This document shows, piece by piece, positions 43,636-52,600 of a stretch of DNA of 64,000 bases (the stretch's first letter is position 1; every line of letters starts with the position of its first letter). Below the pieces are notes generated by a model, which did not search any database, was not told the origin of the DNA, and saw only the letters and a list, made by a program, of their open reading frames with translations. This DNA comes from Candidatus Protochlamydia phocaeensis (GTDB lineage: Bacteria > Chlamydiota > Chlamydiia > Chlamydiales > Parachlamydiaceae). The position numbers were made by a program, and so were the translations under genes. Where the stretch lies: assembly GCF_001545115.1 (NCBI RefSeq), contig NZ_FCNU01000022.1:24544-88543 (forward strand), written 5' to 3'.

Positions 43636-46600
43636 CTACTGTTTGGACGATAAACGCTTGATCAGATTGTTGCACCGATTTTGAATGTGGGAGAGGCTTG
43701 GATTAACAATTAATAATTTTTTATAATACTCCAGAGCTTTTTCCCATTTTTTCTGCTTTTCTAGCCAACGGGCATAATTTCCTAAAAAATGTTCATTTCG
43801 AGAATCACTTTGCAGCCGCTCTTCATAAACGCGTTCAATTTCGTCAAATTGATTCGATTTATCTAAAACGTCAATATAGGATTGTAAAGTCCAGCCATAA
43901 CCGTGAAGGGGATCAATTGTTAACAGGTCTTTATAATGCTTGGCCGCTTCTACGAAGCGATTTTGCTTTTCTAAAACCTTTGCATACGCATGTAAAAACC
44001 ATGTATTATTCGGATTTGTTTGCAATCTTGCTTGGCACAACCGTTCGATTTCCCCTTCTTTATTTAATTTTCCTAAAAGGTTAATATAGGAGTGCATCGT
44101 CCATTCATCATCTGGTTTAAGCTCCAATAATTTTTTATATATGTCAATCGCACGGTCTGTTTGATCGCTTTCCTCTAAAAAATTAGCGTAGCCGGATAAA
44201 ATGTTTTCATTGTCAGCATCTTGGCTGAGCTTGTCCTGATAGTAGCGTTCGACCTCATCCCATCTCTTCAACTGCCCTAAGAGGCGAATATAGGTGTTTA
44301 CAGAATGATGATCGGGAACGAGCTCCAATAATTTTTTATAATGCTGGATGGCTTCTTCTGGTCGTTTTTGCTCTTCTAAAAGATTGGCGTAGTTGTATAA
44401 AAGTTCTTCGCTGCTAGGGTTTTTTTGCAACCCGGATAAGCAGAATGCTTCGGCTTCTTTCTCTTTACCTAACTCTTTTAAGAGAGTCATATAAGAACGG
44501 ATAGCCCGTTCATAAGTCGGAGCAATCTCCAATAGTTTTTTATATATGTCAATCGCTTGTTCTTTTTGGCCTATATCCTCTAAGAAATCCGCGTAACGGA
44601 ATAAAATTCGCTCGTTCTTAGCATCTTTTTTGAGTTTCTCTTGGTAGTAGAGATTAATCTCGTCCAGCTTATTCAAATTTTTTAATAGTTGAATATAAGG
44701 CCACTCATCATAATCAACATTAAGCGCCAATAATTTTTTATATTGCTGAACCGCCTCTTCTGCATTGCCTTCTCTTTCTAAACACCATGCTTGGTTGCTT
44801 AAAAAGTTGGATAAGTAATTTAAAAGAACTTTATCTTCCGGATGGCTCCTCAGCTGCTCTTCAAAGTATTGTTCGATCTCATTTTCTTTTCCTATCTGTT
44901 TTAAGAGATCCATATATTTATCTAAGGTCCAATCATAATCATAGCTGTTTCGGTTAGGATAAAGCGTTAGCTGCCTTCTATATTTTTGGGCTGCTTCTTC
45001 TAAATGGCCTTGGTCTTTTAATGACTGGGCATAATAATCTAAAAAACGCCTAAAATTATTTAAAATCTGTTCATCGCTTGGATTGCTCTGCAGCAACTCT
45101 TCAAAGTACTGTTCGATCTCATTTTCTTTTCCTATCTGCTTTAAGAGATCCATATATTTATCTAAGGTCAACTTATAATCATAGCTATCGCGGTTAGGAT
45201 AAAGCGTTAGCTGCCTTTTAGATTTTTGGGCCGCTTCTTCTGTATGGCCTTGGTCTTTTAATGACTGGGCATAATAATCTAAAAAATGGCTAAAATTATT
45301 TAAAGTTTTTTCATCGCTTGGATTGCTCCTCAGCAACTCTTCAAAGTATTGTTCGATCTCATTTTCTTTTCCTATCTGTTTTAAGAGATTCATATATTTA
45401 TTTAAGGTCCAATCATAATCATAGTTATCGCGGTTAGGATAAAGCGTTAGCTGCCTTTTATATGTTTGGGCTGCTTCTTCTGTATGGCCTCGGTCTTCTA
45501 ATACTTGTGCATATCTATTTAAAAAATGGATAAAATTGTATAAAAGCTCTTCATCTTGAGGATTGCGCTGCAGTTGCTCTTGGAAATATTGCTCTATTTT
45601 GGAAAAATGCCCTAGCTGCTCTAGAATAGCAACGTAGTTTTCTGAGGCATCAAAATTTTGAGGGGTGATACTTAGCAGCTTCTGATATTGCTGAGCAGCT
45701 TCTTCCCATCTGTCCTCTCCCTGTTTTTCTAAAAAATACGCGTAATTAGCCAAAACCTGGACATCATTTGGGTTATGCTCTAATTGAGCGAGATAAGAAA
45801 GCTCAATTTCCTTTTCTTTTCCAAGGTCTTTTATGAGATCGAAATAATTGTCTTTGATAGTGGATGAAGCGTCTTCTGTCTCTATTGCTCGTTTATAAAG
45901 GGCAAGGGCTTGATTTAACTGATCGAGATTTAAATTTTCGGAATCGGCCTTACCTTCAATTTCTAAAAATCTAGCGTAATAGGCCAAAGCATGGCTATTA
46001 TGGGGGAATGAAGCGACCAGTTTTTGATAAATCCGCTCAGCCTCTTCTTCTTTATTTCGTTTTATTAAATGTTTAGCACACATTTGGACAAGCTCGACAT
46101 AGTCTGAGATATCCTTTTCATTAGGCGTTAAAGCTGCAATTGTTTGACAAAGATCATCGCAAACGTCCCATTCTTCGAGGTGGATTAAAAGGCTAAGATA
46201 CATACTTAGACAAAATAAATGATTGGGCTGTTGGCTTAACCTTTCTTGAAGAAACTGTTTTATTTCCTCCATTTTGTTTTGGCTAACAAGAAATCTAAGA
46301 TAGTTTTCTATAATCAAGTGATCGTCGGGATTAAGCTCTGTTGCCCGTCTATATTCTTCATCTGCCAGATTTAAATCTCCGCTACGATGTAAAAAAGAGG
46401 CATATTGGGCATGAACATCGGCATTGTTTGGATTGGCTTGCAAAAAGCTGATAAAAGCTGCCTTAATCTGGTCTGGAGTGAGCGTTGGATCTGTGAGATC
46501 TAAATCGAACGTAGGCGTACCTTGATTTTCGGAAGGCTGAGAGCTGGAAGGGGAGGATTGCTCAGGTCCCGGATCGGAAGGGGTTGGGTGGGGCAAAACT

Positions 46601-46977
46601 GGATTAAGGGGAACCGATACCGGATTTTGAGGACGGCTTGATTCTAAAAAATTTAAGTAAACTGTTTTTAGTAAATAAAGCTTGGTCAATTCTTGACCAG
46701 TTACACTTTGCTTCCAACTATGCACAAGAAAATGACGATAAGAAGAAAAAATCAAGGGAATGCCAATAAGCGCAAATGCGGTTGCGGCGACACTTTTAAC
46801 GAGATGCGAAACTCGCCACCAAGATAAAAGCGAATGCTGAGTAAGTGTGGTGCCTACTTTAACATAGAGGCGGCCTTCGTGATTTTTTTCTTTGAGGCTG
46901 CTTGCCTCTTCGCGTTGGATACAGGCTGTAGGTAAAGGATTAAGAGTTTCTATAATATCAATAAATTTTATTGTCAT
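43636..46977 (-). CDS. Large membrane-anchored TPR-repeat protein
   Basis: The 1113-residue protein has one hydrophobic segment at about 62-82, a Pro/Ser-rich linker at about 118-155 and then TPR-type helical repeats to the end (W-LG-Y-A-P pattern; NPNNADVHAQYASFLHRSGDLNLADEEYRRATELNPDD, in part, is the first clear unit). Units alternate a 34-residue TPR with a second helical pair, giving a spacing of about 70-80 residues. Three central units of exactly 80 residues are nearly identical. It is likely a protein-protein scaffold facing host or periplasm. The start lies in a very AT-rich leader without a visible Shine-Dalgarno. Confidence 0.85.
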   Translation of the reverse strand: MTIKFIDIIETLNPLPTACIQREEASSLKEKNHEGRLYVKVGTTLTQHSLLSWWRVSHLVKSVAATAFALIGIPLIFSSYRHFLVHSWKQSVTGQELTKLYLLKTVYLNFLESSRPQNPVSVPLNPVLPHPTPSDPGPEQSSPSSSQPSENQGTPTFDLDLTDPTLTPDQIKAAFISFLQANPNNADVHAQYASFLHRSGDLNLADEEYRRATELNPDDHLIIENYLRFLVSQNKMEEIKQFLQERLSQQPNHLFCLSMYLSLLIHLEEWDVCDDLCQTIAALTPNEKDISDYVELVQMCAKHLIKRNKEEEAERIYQKLVASFPHNSHALAYYARFLEIEGKADSENLNLDQLNQALALYKRAIETEDASSTIKDNYFDLIKDLGKEKEIELSYLAQLEHNPNDVQVLANYAYFLEKQGEDRWEEAAQQYQKLLSITPQNFDASENYVAILEQLGHFSKIEQYFQEQLQRNPQDEELLYNFIHFLNRYAQVLEDRGHTEEAAQTYKRQLTLYPNRDNYDYDWTLNKYMNLLKQIGKENEIEQYFEELLRSNPSDEKTLNNFSHFLDYYAQSLKDQGHTEEAAQKSKRQLTLYPNRDSYDYKLTLDKYMDLLKQIGKENEIEQYFEELLQSNPSDEQILNNFRRFLDYYAQSLKDQGHLEEAAQKYRRQLTLYPNRNSYDYDWTLDKYMDLLKQIGKENEIEQYFEEQLRSHPEDKVLLNYLSNFLSNQAWCLEREGNAEEAVQQYKKLLALNVDYDEWPYIQLLKNLNKLDEINLYYQEKLKKDAKNERILFRYADFLEDIGQKEQAIDIYKKLLEIAPTYERAIRSYMTLLKELGKEKEAEAFCLSGLQKNPSSEELLYNYANLLEEQKRPEEAIQHYKKLLELVPDHHSVNTYIRLLGQLKRWDEVERYYQDKLSQDADNENILSGYANFLEESDQTDRAIDIYKKLLELKPDDEWTMHSYINLLGKLNKEGEIERLCQARLQTNPNNTWFLHAYAKVLEKQNRFVEAAKHYKDLLTIDPLHGYGWTLQSYIDVLDKSNQFDEIERVYEERLQSDSRNEHFLGNYARWLEKQKKWEKALEYYKKLLIVNPSLSHIQNRCNNLIKRLSSKQ
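44839..45558. repeat. Three 240-bp tandem repeats inside the TPR gene
   Basis: Units start at 44839, 45079 and 45319. Each carries CTCTTCAAAGTAYTGTTCGATCTC and CCTATCTGYTTTAAGAGATYCATA at the same offsets. Each encodes one 80-residue repeat (YAQSLKDQGH... to NNFxxFLD). Flanking units at 44600 and 45559 are only distantly related. Confidence 0.92.
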
Positions 46978-47120
46978 AATTTTAATAAAGTAATTTTGAG
47001 ATTAAAAATGGTTATTAATTAAATAAATATTTTATGATTTTGTAGGTTTAAAGACAAGGTTTAAAAAAATACTAAATTTATAAAGATTAGAGACTATGTT
47101 CGGTCTTAAAAATAGAATAC

Positions 47121-47215
47121 TTGGCTACTGAATTTTGTCAGAAATGCGGAAAAATTTTAGCCATATTTTTAATATGACGAAAAAGTTTTCCGCATTTATA
47201 ACTCAATTTAGCAGG
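47121..47215. repeat. Family C imperfect palindrome, copy 2
   Basis: AAATGCGGAAAAATTTTAGCC (47141-47162) mirrors GACGAAAAAGTTTTCCGCATTT (47176-47197). The outer sequence GGCTACTGAATTTTG / ACTCAATTTAGCAGG is also inverted. It shares order and words with 33665-33775. Confidence 0.6.
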
Positions 47216-47249
47216 CAAACCATCTTATTTAAGCGCGTAGATAGCTTTT

Positions 47250-47362
47250 CTTAGAGGGGATATTAAAACCGCTAATGACCGAGACTCGAGTTCTTTTTGC
47301 CTTAGGAAGAACATCACCTCAAATATGAGCGATTATGAGTTTAAATATACTCTCTAAGAAAG
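47250..47362. repeat. Family B palindromic repeat
   Basis: TTAGAGGGGATATTAAAACCGCTAATGACC opens the copy, and TGAGCGATTATGAGTTTAAATATACTCTCTAAG closes it, directly before the ribosome binding site of the next gene. Confidence 0.7.
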
Positions 47363-47373
47363 GAGAATAAGAA

Positions 47374-48459
47374 ATGGGGATTAAGGCTAATCATTTAGTC
47401 TCAAAACTAAACATTAAATATCCTATCGTACAAGCCCCAATGGCCGGTGGGCCTTCTACTCCTGCTTTAGCTGCTGCTGTTTCCAATGCAGGCGGACTAG
47501 GTTCTTTGGGAGTCGGCTATTTAAGTCCGGCAGACATACGGCAAGAAATCCGGAAAACGCGCACGTTGACTTCGGCGCCTTTTGCCGTTAACCTTTTCAT
47601 CCAACCTAATAAAATAGCAATAGAGGACGAACCGCTTGAGAAAGCTCTTCATCTTTTAGATCCTTATAAAAAAGAACTGGGTCTTTCAAATTCCCTGTCT
47701 TTCCCTCAACCATTTGCTGAAGATTATGAGAAGCAAATAGAGGCTGTTCTATCTGAACAGTCTCCTATTTTTAGTTTTACTTTTGGAATTCCCGCGAAAG
47801 AAATCATTAAGGAATGCAAAGAAGCTGGCATCATCCTAATTGGTACGGCTACGCACATAGAAGAGGCGCAAGCACTGGAAGAGGCCGGGATTGATATTAT
47901 CTGCGCGCAGGGTGGAGAAGCGGGCGGGCACCGCGGAACCTTCATCGGTGAAGCTAAAGATGCTTTGATAGGAACGCTATCGCTCATTCCTCAGCTTGTC
48001 GATGCTGTTCGCATTCCGGTTTTGGCCTCGGGAGGGATTATGGATGGACGGGGAATTGTTGCGGCTCTAGCTTTGGGAGCATCGGGCGTTCAAATGGGAA
48101 CTGCTTTTCTACTTTGTCCGGAATCGGGGTCCAATGCCGGCTACCGCACACTGTTAAATACCAAGAAAGCGTATGAGACGGCGGTGACGCGTGCGTTTTC
48201 CGGACGGGCGGCCAGGGGAATTAAAAACCGCTTTATTATTGAAATGGAAGAGCATGAAGCAGACATTCCTCCTTATCCCATTCAAAACGCATTGACAAAG
48301 GAAATCAGGCAAGCGGCTGTCAAGCAGGGGCGTTTTGATCTTCTCTCTATATGGGCCGGTCAAGCAGCAGGATTGATCCGACAATTGTCAGCGGCCCAAT
48401 TAATAGAGCATTTAGTCTTAGAAATGGAGCGGACGCTTCATCAGTTGCATCGCCTCTAG
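47374..48459 (+). CDS. Nitronate monooxygenase
   Basis: A 361-residue FMN TIM-barrel of the NMO/FabK superfamily: VQAPMAGGPSTPALAAAVSNAGGLGSL near 19-45, FAVNLF near 69, the catalytic-His loop CAQGGEAGGHRGTF near 178-191, and GGIMDGRGIVAALALGASGVQMGTAFL with the FMN phosphate site. The EAGGHRG motif favours nitronate monooxygenase over FabK. Family members oxidise nitronates such as propionate 3-nitronate. AAAGGAGAATAAG precedes the ATG. Confidence 0.88.
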   Translation: MGIKANHLVSKLNIKYPIVQAPMAGGPSTPALAAAVSNAGGLGSLGVGYLSPADIRQEIRKTRTLTSAPFAVNLFIQPNKIAIEDEPLEKALHLLDPYKKELGLSNSLSFPQPFAEDYEKQIEAVLSEQSPIFSFTFGIPAKEIIKECKEAGIILIGTATHIEEAQALEEAGIDIICAQGGEAGGHRGTFIGEAKDALIGTLSLIPQLVDAVRIPVLASGGIMDGRGIVAALALGASGVQMGTAFLLCPESGSNAGYRTLLNTKKAYETAVTRAFSGRAARGIKNRFIIEMEEHEADIPPYPIQNALTKEIRQAAVKQGRFDLLSIWAGQAAGLIRQLSAAQLIEHLVLEMERTLHQLHRL

Positions 48460-48483
48460 AGACGATAGATGAAGCGAGATAAG

Positions 48484-49155
48484 CTATAAATAAATGCGTT
48501 TGATTGCTTTTACCTTTCCATTTTGCCTACGGTACAAAATGATGGCCCATTTGGCAGACGCTCCCAATTGGATGTCATTTTGCCACTGATCTATAAGGGC
48601 ATTTATTTTATCGTCATCAGAAGGCTTAAGGCTTAAGGGAAGCTGATAAGCTGGATTCACTAAACGGTTATCCAAATTCAAAAGGGAAGCAAATTGTTGG
48701 GCCAATTGGTGAAAAAAAGGGGATTCAATCGAAATATAATCATATCCGCTAGGGGTGCGATAGAGGGCTTCGACATGCACGTGCCGCGGAACTGAGGCGA
48801 TTTCATCCAAGGCTTTTCTCAAGGCCGCAATGCAATTTGTCTCTGAATACTGGGATTGAAAAGAATTAATCAGAACAATAGAGGGAGAGCGAGCGATCTC
48901 TATTCCCTCATTGAGGGATTGAACTTTTTTTACATAATTAGCAAGCTCTTTTCCAAAAGCTCCTAAAGGATGGGCATATAAGGCATAATCAATAGTTGAG
49001 GGAGACGGATAGATATCTTGATTGGCAATCAGGGAAAGGGATGTCTTTCCTTCTCTTAAGTTATTCGGAGTAAGATAGACATTCTGGAATCTTTGAAAAA
49101 GAGTAAAGCCGCCAACTAAAACAGCCAGTAAAAATAAAAAATAAAATCCCTTCAA
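48484..49155 (-). CDS. Exported or membrane-anchored protein of unknown function
   Basis: The 223-residue protein has an N-terminal hydrophobic helix (about 3-20) without a clear cleavage site and an alpha/beta domain with PSIVLINSFQSQYSET and VEALYRTPSGYDYISIESPFFHQLAQQFASLL. The start is a TTG at 49155, supported by GGAGGGACAG just upstream. I do not recognise the family. It converges on the nitronate monooxygenase gene. Confidence 0.65.
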   Translation of the reverse strand: MKGFYFLFLLAVLVGGFTLFQRFQNVYLTPNNLREGKTSLSLIANQDIYPSPSTIDYALYAHPLGAFGKELANYVKKVQSLNEGIEIARSPSIVLINSFQSQYSETNCIAALRKALDEIASVPRHVHVEALYRTPSGYDYISIESPFFHQLAQQFASLLNLDNRLVNPAYQLPLSLKPSDDDKINALIDQWQNDIQLGASAKWAIILYRRQNGKVKAIKRIYL

Positions 49156-49288
49156 CTGTCCCTCCTAATTCATGTATTATCTAAAATAATTTTTTACACA
49201 TTTTAAAGAATCTTTTCAATGAAAAGGGGAATAAAGAGCGGCAAAGCAAGGGAAGAAAGTCATGATTACCCCATTCACGGATTGAACG

Positions 49289-50452
49289 ATGAGAAGACAA
49301 AGAATTAGCCGATATTATAATGCCCAAGTGCTGAAGTCCCATGAAATTAAACTGGGAGAGATTTGGGTGGCCAACGGCAAAATTATTGCGCCGCAGGCGA
49401 AGGCGGACGAAGAAATAGATGCTCAAGGTCTTATCCTTGCTCCTGGTTATATCGATTTACAGGTCAATGGTGGATTTTGCATTGATTTTGCCACCGCGCC
49501 AAGTCAAGTGCATCAAGTAGCCAAGCAGCTTCCTCGTTTCGGTGTAACAGCCTTTCTTCCCACCCTTATTTCTAGGCCGTCCGAAGAGTATCCGTCTCTT
49601 TTGCCTTATTTGCAGCCTACCCTTGGGGGAATAGAGGGAGCGGCTATTTTGGGCATCCATTTGGAAGGGCCTTTTCTCAATGCGAAACAAGCAGGCGCTC
49701 ATTCTCCATCCTTTCTCAATCAAGCCTTGACTTCGCTCGAGGGCTGTTATGGAAGCCTGAAAGGTGTGCGAATGGTCACTTTAGCGCCGGAATTGCCGGG
49801 GGCATTGGAAGCTATTCGCCAGCTTAAAAGTCAAAATATCGTGGTTGCTGCCGGCCATACGCAGGCAACTGTTAAAGACATGGAAAAGGCTCTAGAGGCA
49901 GGAGTAAAGATGATTACTCATTTATTCAATGCCATGGCACCTTTTCACCACCGCGAGCCTGGAGTGGTCGGAACAGTGCTGACGCACGATTCACTTTTTT
50001 ACTCTTTAATTGCCGATGGAGTTCATGTGCATGCAGATGCAATCAAGCTGGCATGGAGAAGCCAGCCCCAAGGCTTAATCTTAGTTAGCGATGCTATGGA
50101 AGCTTTTGGATTACCGCCGGGCTCTTATCAGTTGGGAGCTTCTAGTGTCATCGTAGAAGGGGGAAGCGCGCGCCTTTCTGGCACTCAAACATTGGCTGGA
50201 AGTATCATTGGCTTAGACCAAGCGGTACGCATTTTCTTTGAGAGCAGCGGATGCTCGATTGCTGATGCATTAGAAGCGGCCAGTTTAAAGCCGGCTCAAG
50301 TGTTGGGAATAGAAAAAAATAAAGGAACCCTGCAAATAGAAGCAGATGCTGATTTCATTGTATTAGATGAACAACTTGAAGTGCACGCTTGCTATATTGG
50401 CGGAGAGTTGGCCTGGAAAAGAGAAACCCCTCTTTTCAAGAAGCAATCTTAG
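49289..50452 (+). CDS. nagA: N-acetylglucosamine-6-phosphate deacetylase
   Basis: The 387-residue amidohydrolase shows APGYIDLQVNGGFCIDF near 51-67, HLEGPFLNAKQAGAH near 125-139 (metal Glu), AAGHTQAT near 190, THLFNAMAPFHHREPG near 211-226 with metal His, and LVSDAMEAFG with the catalytic Asp near 270. It deacetylates GlcNAc-6-P in aminosugar or peptidoglycan recycling. No nagB or transporter adjoins it. The ribosome binding site is weak. Confidence 0.94.
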   Translation: MRRQRISRYYNAQVLKSHEIKLGEIWVANGKIIAPQAKADEEIDAQGLILAPGYIDLQVNGGFCIDFATAPSQVHQVAKQLPRFGVTAFLPTLISRPSEEYPSLLPYLQPTLGGIEGAAILGIHLEGPFLNAKQAGAHSPSFLNQALTSLEGCYGSLKGVRMVTLAPELPGALEAIRQLKSQNIVVAAGHTQATVKDMEKALEAGVKMITHLFNAMAPFHHREPGVVGTVLTHDSLFYSLIADGVHVHADAIKLAWRSQPQGLILVSDAMEAFGLPPGSYQLGASSVIVEGGSARLSGTQTLAGSIIGLDQAVRIFFESSGCSIADALEAASLKPAQVLGIEKNKGTLQIEADADFIVLDEQLEVHACYIGGELAWKRETPLFKKQS

Positions 50453-50479
50453 GCGTTTTAAGAAAACCTCTAAAAAATA

Positions 50480-50508
50480 AGGAAGCCCCTATTCTTATAG
50501 GGCTTCCT
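50480..50508. terminator. Terminator hairpin between nagA and a converging gene
   Basis: AGGAAGCCCCTAT (50480-50492) pairs with ATAGGGCTTCCT (50497-50508), one bulged C. The T-run on either side is weak, so it may serve both strands. Confidence 0.65.
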
Positions 50509-50527
50509 GTTTAAAGAGAAGAACGTT

Positions 50528-50890
50528 TTAAGAGATCGCTTGCTTATGATGGATTAAACTCGATAAGTCATTCCGAAAATGATGGGGAAGATGGGAAAAG
50601 ATATGATGGATTTTATTAATCAATATCGCTTGTTCATCATCTCGCGAGGCAAGGGCATCCCAATCTACTTCTAAGAAGTGTGCTTCGGCCTTGCCTTGGG
50701 CAAATTCAATTAAAGCCTTTAGCCCGTCGCACATTAAAGAAACGACATGCTCTTGATCAATATGCTCTTTTCGAAAATTGGCGACGCTTGGTTCAACTGC
50801 GTGCAGCCGGTCTCCTTCTAAAATTATAAAAGAAGAATCGGGATTTTCTGCAATAACGGTTGCATTGAATAAGTTTACGTCATTTTCCAT
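50528..50890 (-). CDS. Small protein of unknown function
   Basis: I take the ATG at 50890 (MENDVNLFNATVIAENPDSS) because TAGGAGG lies 7 bases before it; the longer frame to 50938 has no such site. The 120-residue product is acidic, with a beta-like N-terminal part and a helical C-terminal part rich in His near the end (HHIFSHLPHHFRND). No signal or membrane segment. No family recognised. Confidence 0.65.
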   Translation of the reverse strand: MENDVNLFNATVIAENPDSSFIILEGDRLHAVEPSVANFRKEHIDQEHVVSLMCDGLKALIEFAQGKAEAHFLEVDWDALASRDDEQAILINKIHHIFSHLPHHFRNDLSSLIHHKQAIS

Positions 50891-51119
50891 AGTGCCTCCT
50901 AAAAAGACAGTTTGTTCTAGATAAATTATTAATCCCAACCGTCACCGGTAAGACCTTTCCCTATCGCTAAGATCAAAATGGAAATAAATGTAAGGCCTTT
51001 ATCGAATGACAATAGAAAATATCAGGCTATTTATCTGTTACAAAAATCATGCCAATCAAACGGATTGCTCGACTTAAACCCCTTTTTCCTTTTATGATAG
51101 AGAAAAAAGAGGTGATCAT

Positions 51120-51401
51120 TTGTATTGCTGGCATTGCGGAGCGTCTCTTTCAGATCCTTTATATGGAAAGCTCTCATTTCGAGAGGTTTGCGATAAGTGC
51201 GGATCTTCTTTACATTGCTGCAGAAATTGTAAAAATTATAGGCCGGGACTGCCCAATGACTGCGCAGTGCCCGGCACCGATTATATCGCTGATCGGGAAG
51301 CTAATAATTTTTGTGAAGACTTCACCCTTCTTGGCCAACCTCCTGCGCCTCCTAAGCAAAATGCGAAGCGCTCGTTCGATGATCTTTTTAAAGAGTCTTA
51401 A
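51120..51401 (+). CDS. Small zinc-ribbon protein
   Basis: The 93-residue protein starts at a TTG supported by AGAGGTGATC upstream. It has CWHCG at 3-7, CDKCG at 24-28, then CCRNCKNYRPG and NDC near 33-47, and ANNFCEDF near 62-69: enough Cys for two zinc sites. The pattern matches a small conserved family of cysteine-rich bacterial proteins (CxxCG...R-xCxxCG..LHxCRNC.Y..G..NDC) of unknown role. An overlapping frame at 51049-51423 is rejected. A degenerate family B fragment follows at 51405-51480. Confidence 0.78.
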   Translation: MYCWHCGASLSDPLYGKLSFREVCDKCGSSLHCCRNCKNYRPGLPNDCAVPGTDYIADREANNFCEDFTLLGQPPAPPKQNAKRSFDDLFKES

Positions 51402-51583
51402 GATTTTGTCTTCAAATGGCTAATAACCGAGATTCAAATTCCTTTCCTTCTTAACAAAAAATTCTCAAAATCTACAATTTTTATCTAAAATTCTTTAATT
51501 GCATTTTAAATTAATATTTAATTTTTGTTTTTTATTAAATATTAGAATGGTTTTTGTATTTAAATATTTATAGGAATATCTAT

Positions 51584-52372
51584 ATGAAATATATACAAAA
51601 ATTATTAACGATCCTTGTTTTATGCGTTTTCTCTTTTTCTTCTTTTGGTTCCTTAGAAGCCGCTCATCACTCTTCACATCGTAGCCATGAAAAAAAATCT
51701 CATTCCCAACGGGCAGATTCGCGGCATCGTTCAACCAAAGCGCATGAACAGCGCAAAGTGTCGCATAAGGCAACAAAATCCTCAAAAAAAGGAAGTAAGA
51801 AGTCTCATAAGAGCAAGTCGAAAAGCAGCCATAAGCTTCACAACAAACATAAAAAAATCAAGCAAAGCCGGCCTAAGCATAAGTATGGAAAAGGGGGCAA
51901 TAAAAAAGGGAAGAGGCCGCATTCTAATCCTGGTTTAATGCCTGTTCCGGCTACCGCTCCCGCACCTGCTGCTCCCATTCCTACCATCCCTTCTGTTCCA
52001 GCGGTCACCCCGGCTTCAGCTCCTGCTCATCCCAGCGTACCGGCCTCTATTCCTTCTTCTCAGTCAAAGCCAAGCTCAGGTGTGAAATATACGGCCCAGG
52101 GAATAGAGCATATTAAGCAACGGCATTGGCATGACAGCAAAGAAAAAACATCTAAATTTTCTCCTGCCACAAATGAAGAACGCTTAGAGGGCATGATTAG
52201 AACAACCCTTAATCAAGGCCGTCCTGGCAAGTCAACCAATCCAGCCAATAGTGTCAAGGAATATACCTTTTCGGAATCTATTGGAACAACGAATGGCGGA
52301 AAAGAAGTCAATACATTACGCGTCGTGACAAACTCAGTTGGAGAAGTTGTAACAGCTTTTCCTATTCAATAA
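51584..52372 (+). CDS. Secreted basic protein with a toxin-like C-terminal domain
   Basis: The ATG at 51584 is preceded by TAGGAA at 7 bases; a longer frame from 51554 lacks a site. The 262-residue protein has a signal peptide (1-27, ending LEAA), a very basic Lys/Ser/His-rich stretch (28-112), a Pro/Ala-rich linker (113-165) and a compact C-terminal domain (166-262). That domain has YTAQGIEHIKQRHWHDSKEK, SKFSP, EERLEGMIRTTLNQG and the ending VVTAFPI. The H-I-x-x-R-H start with an F-P-like end recalls polymorphic RNase toxins (EndoU/BECR fold). Repertoire of catalytic residues is unproven. A small acidic gene follows. Confidence 0.72.
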   Translation: MKYIQKLLTILVLCVFSFSSFGSLEAAHHSSHRSHEKKSHSQRADSRHRSTKAHEQRKVSHKATKSSKKGSKKSHKSKSKSSHKLHNKHKKIKQSRPKHKYGKGGNKKGKRPHSNPGLMPVPATAPAPAAPIPTIPSVPAVTPASAPAHPSVPASIPSSQSKPSSGVKYTAQGIEHIKQRHWHDSKEKTSKFSPATNEERLEGMIRTTLNQGRPGKSTNPANSVKEYTFSESIGTTNGGKEVNTLRVVTNSVGEVVTAFPIQ

Positions 52373-52423
52373 TGGATCATTTAGTCTCCTTGCACTACAA
52401 TGCTAAATGAAGAAACAAGGGTT

Positions 52424-52582
52424 TAGGAAAGGGGCATTAAAACTCAAATTTGACAGGCATAGATAAGAAAAGGGCCTGCTAGGCTAAGTAAGCCACGTGA
52501 GTGGCGCCGCTTAAGTTGGTTGCAGAAAATATGAAAACTTTTTTCAAAACCTGTCTGAGCGGTTTTAATACGCCCTCTAAGC
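52424..52582. repeat. Family B variant with a conserved ~65-bp insert, copy 2
   Basis: After GGGGCATTAAAACTCAAATTTG comes ACAGGCATAGATAAGAAAAGGGCCTGCT and CACGTGAGTGGCGCC, colinear with 35450-35515. The right end reads GAGCGGTTTTAATACGCCCTCTAAG. Confidence 0.7.
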
Positions 52583-52600
52583 GAAAAAGGAATAAATAAA

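Noticed and set aside
44839..45558. Regular repeats considered as a CRISPR array
   Set aside because: Units are 240 bp with no short repeat/spacer structure and lie in frame within the TPR gene.
47374..48459. Call as enoyl-ACP reductase FabK
   Set aside because: The EAGGHRG catalytic loop and lack of a fatty-acid gene context favour nitronate monooxygenase.
51049..51423. 124-residue frame overlapping the zinc-ribbon gene
   Set aside because: The other frame has paired Cys motifs and a TTG start with AGAGGTGATC, so this longer frame is its shadow.
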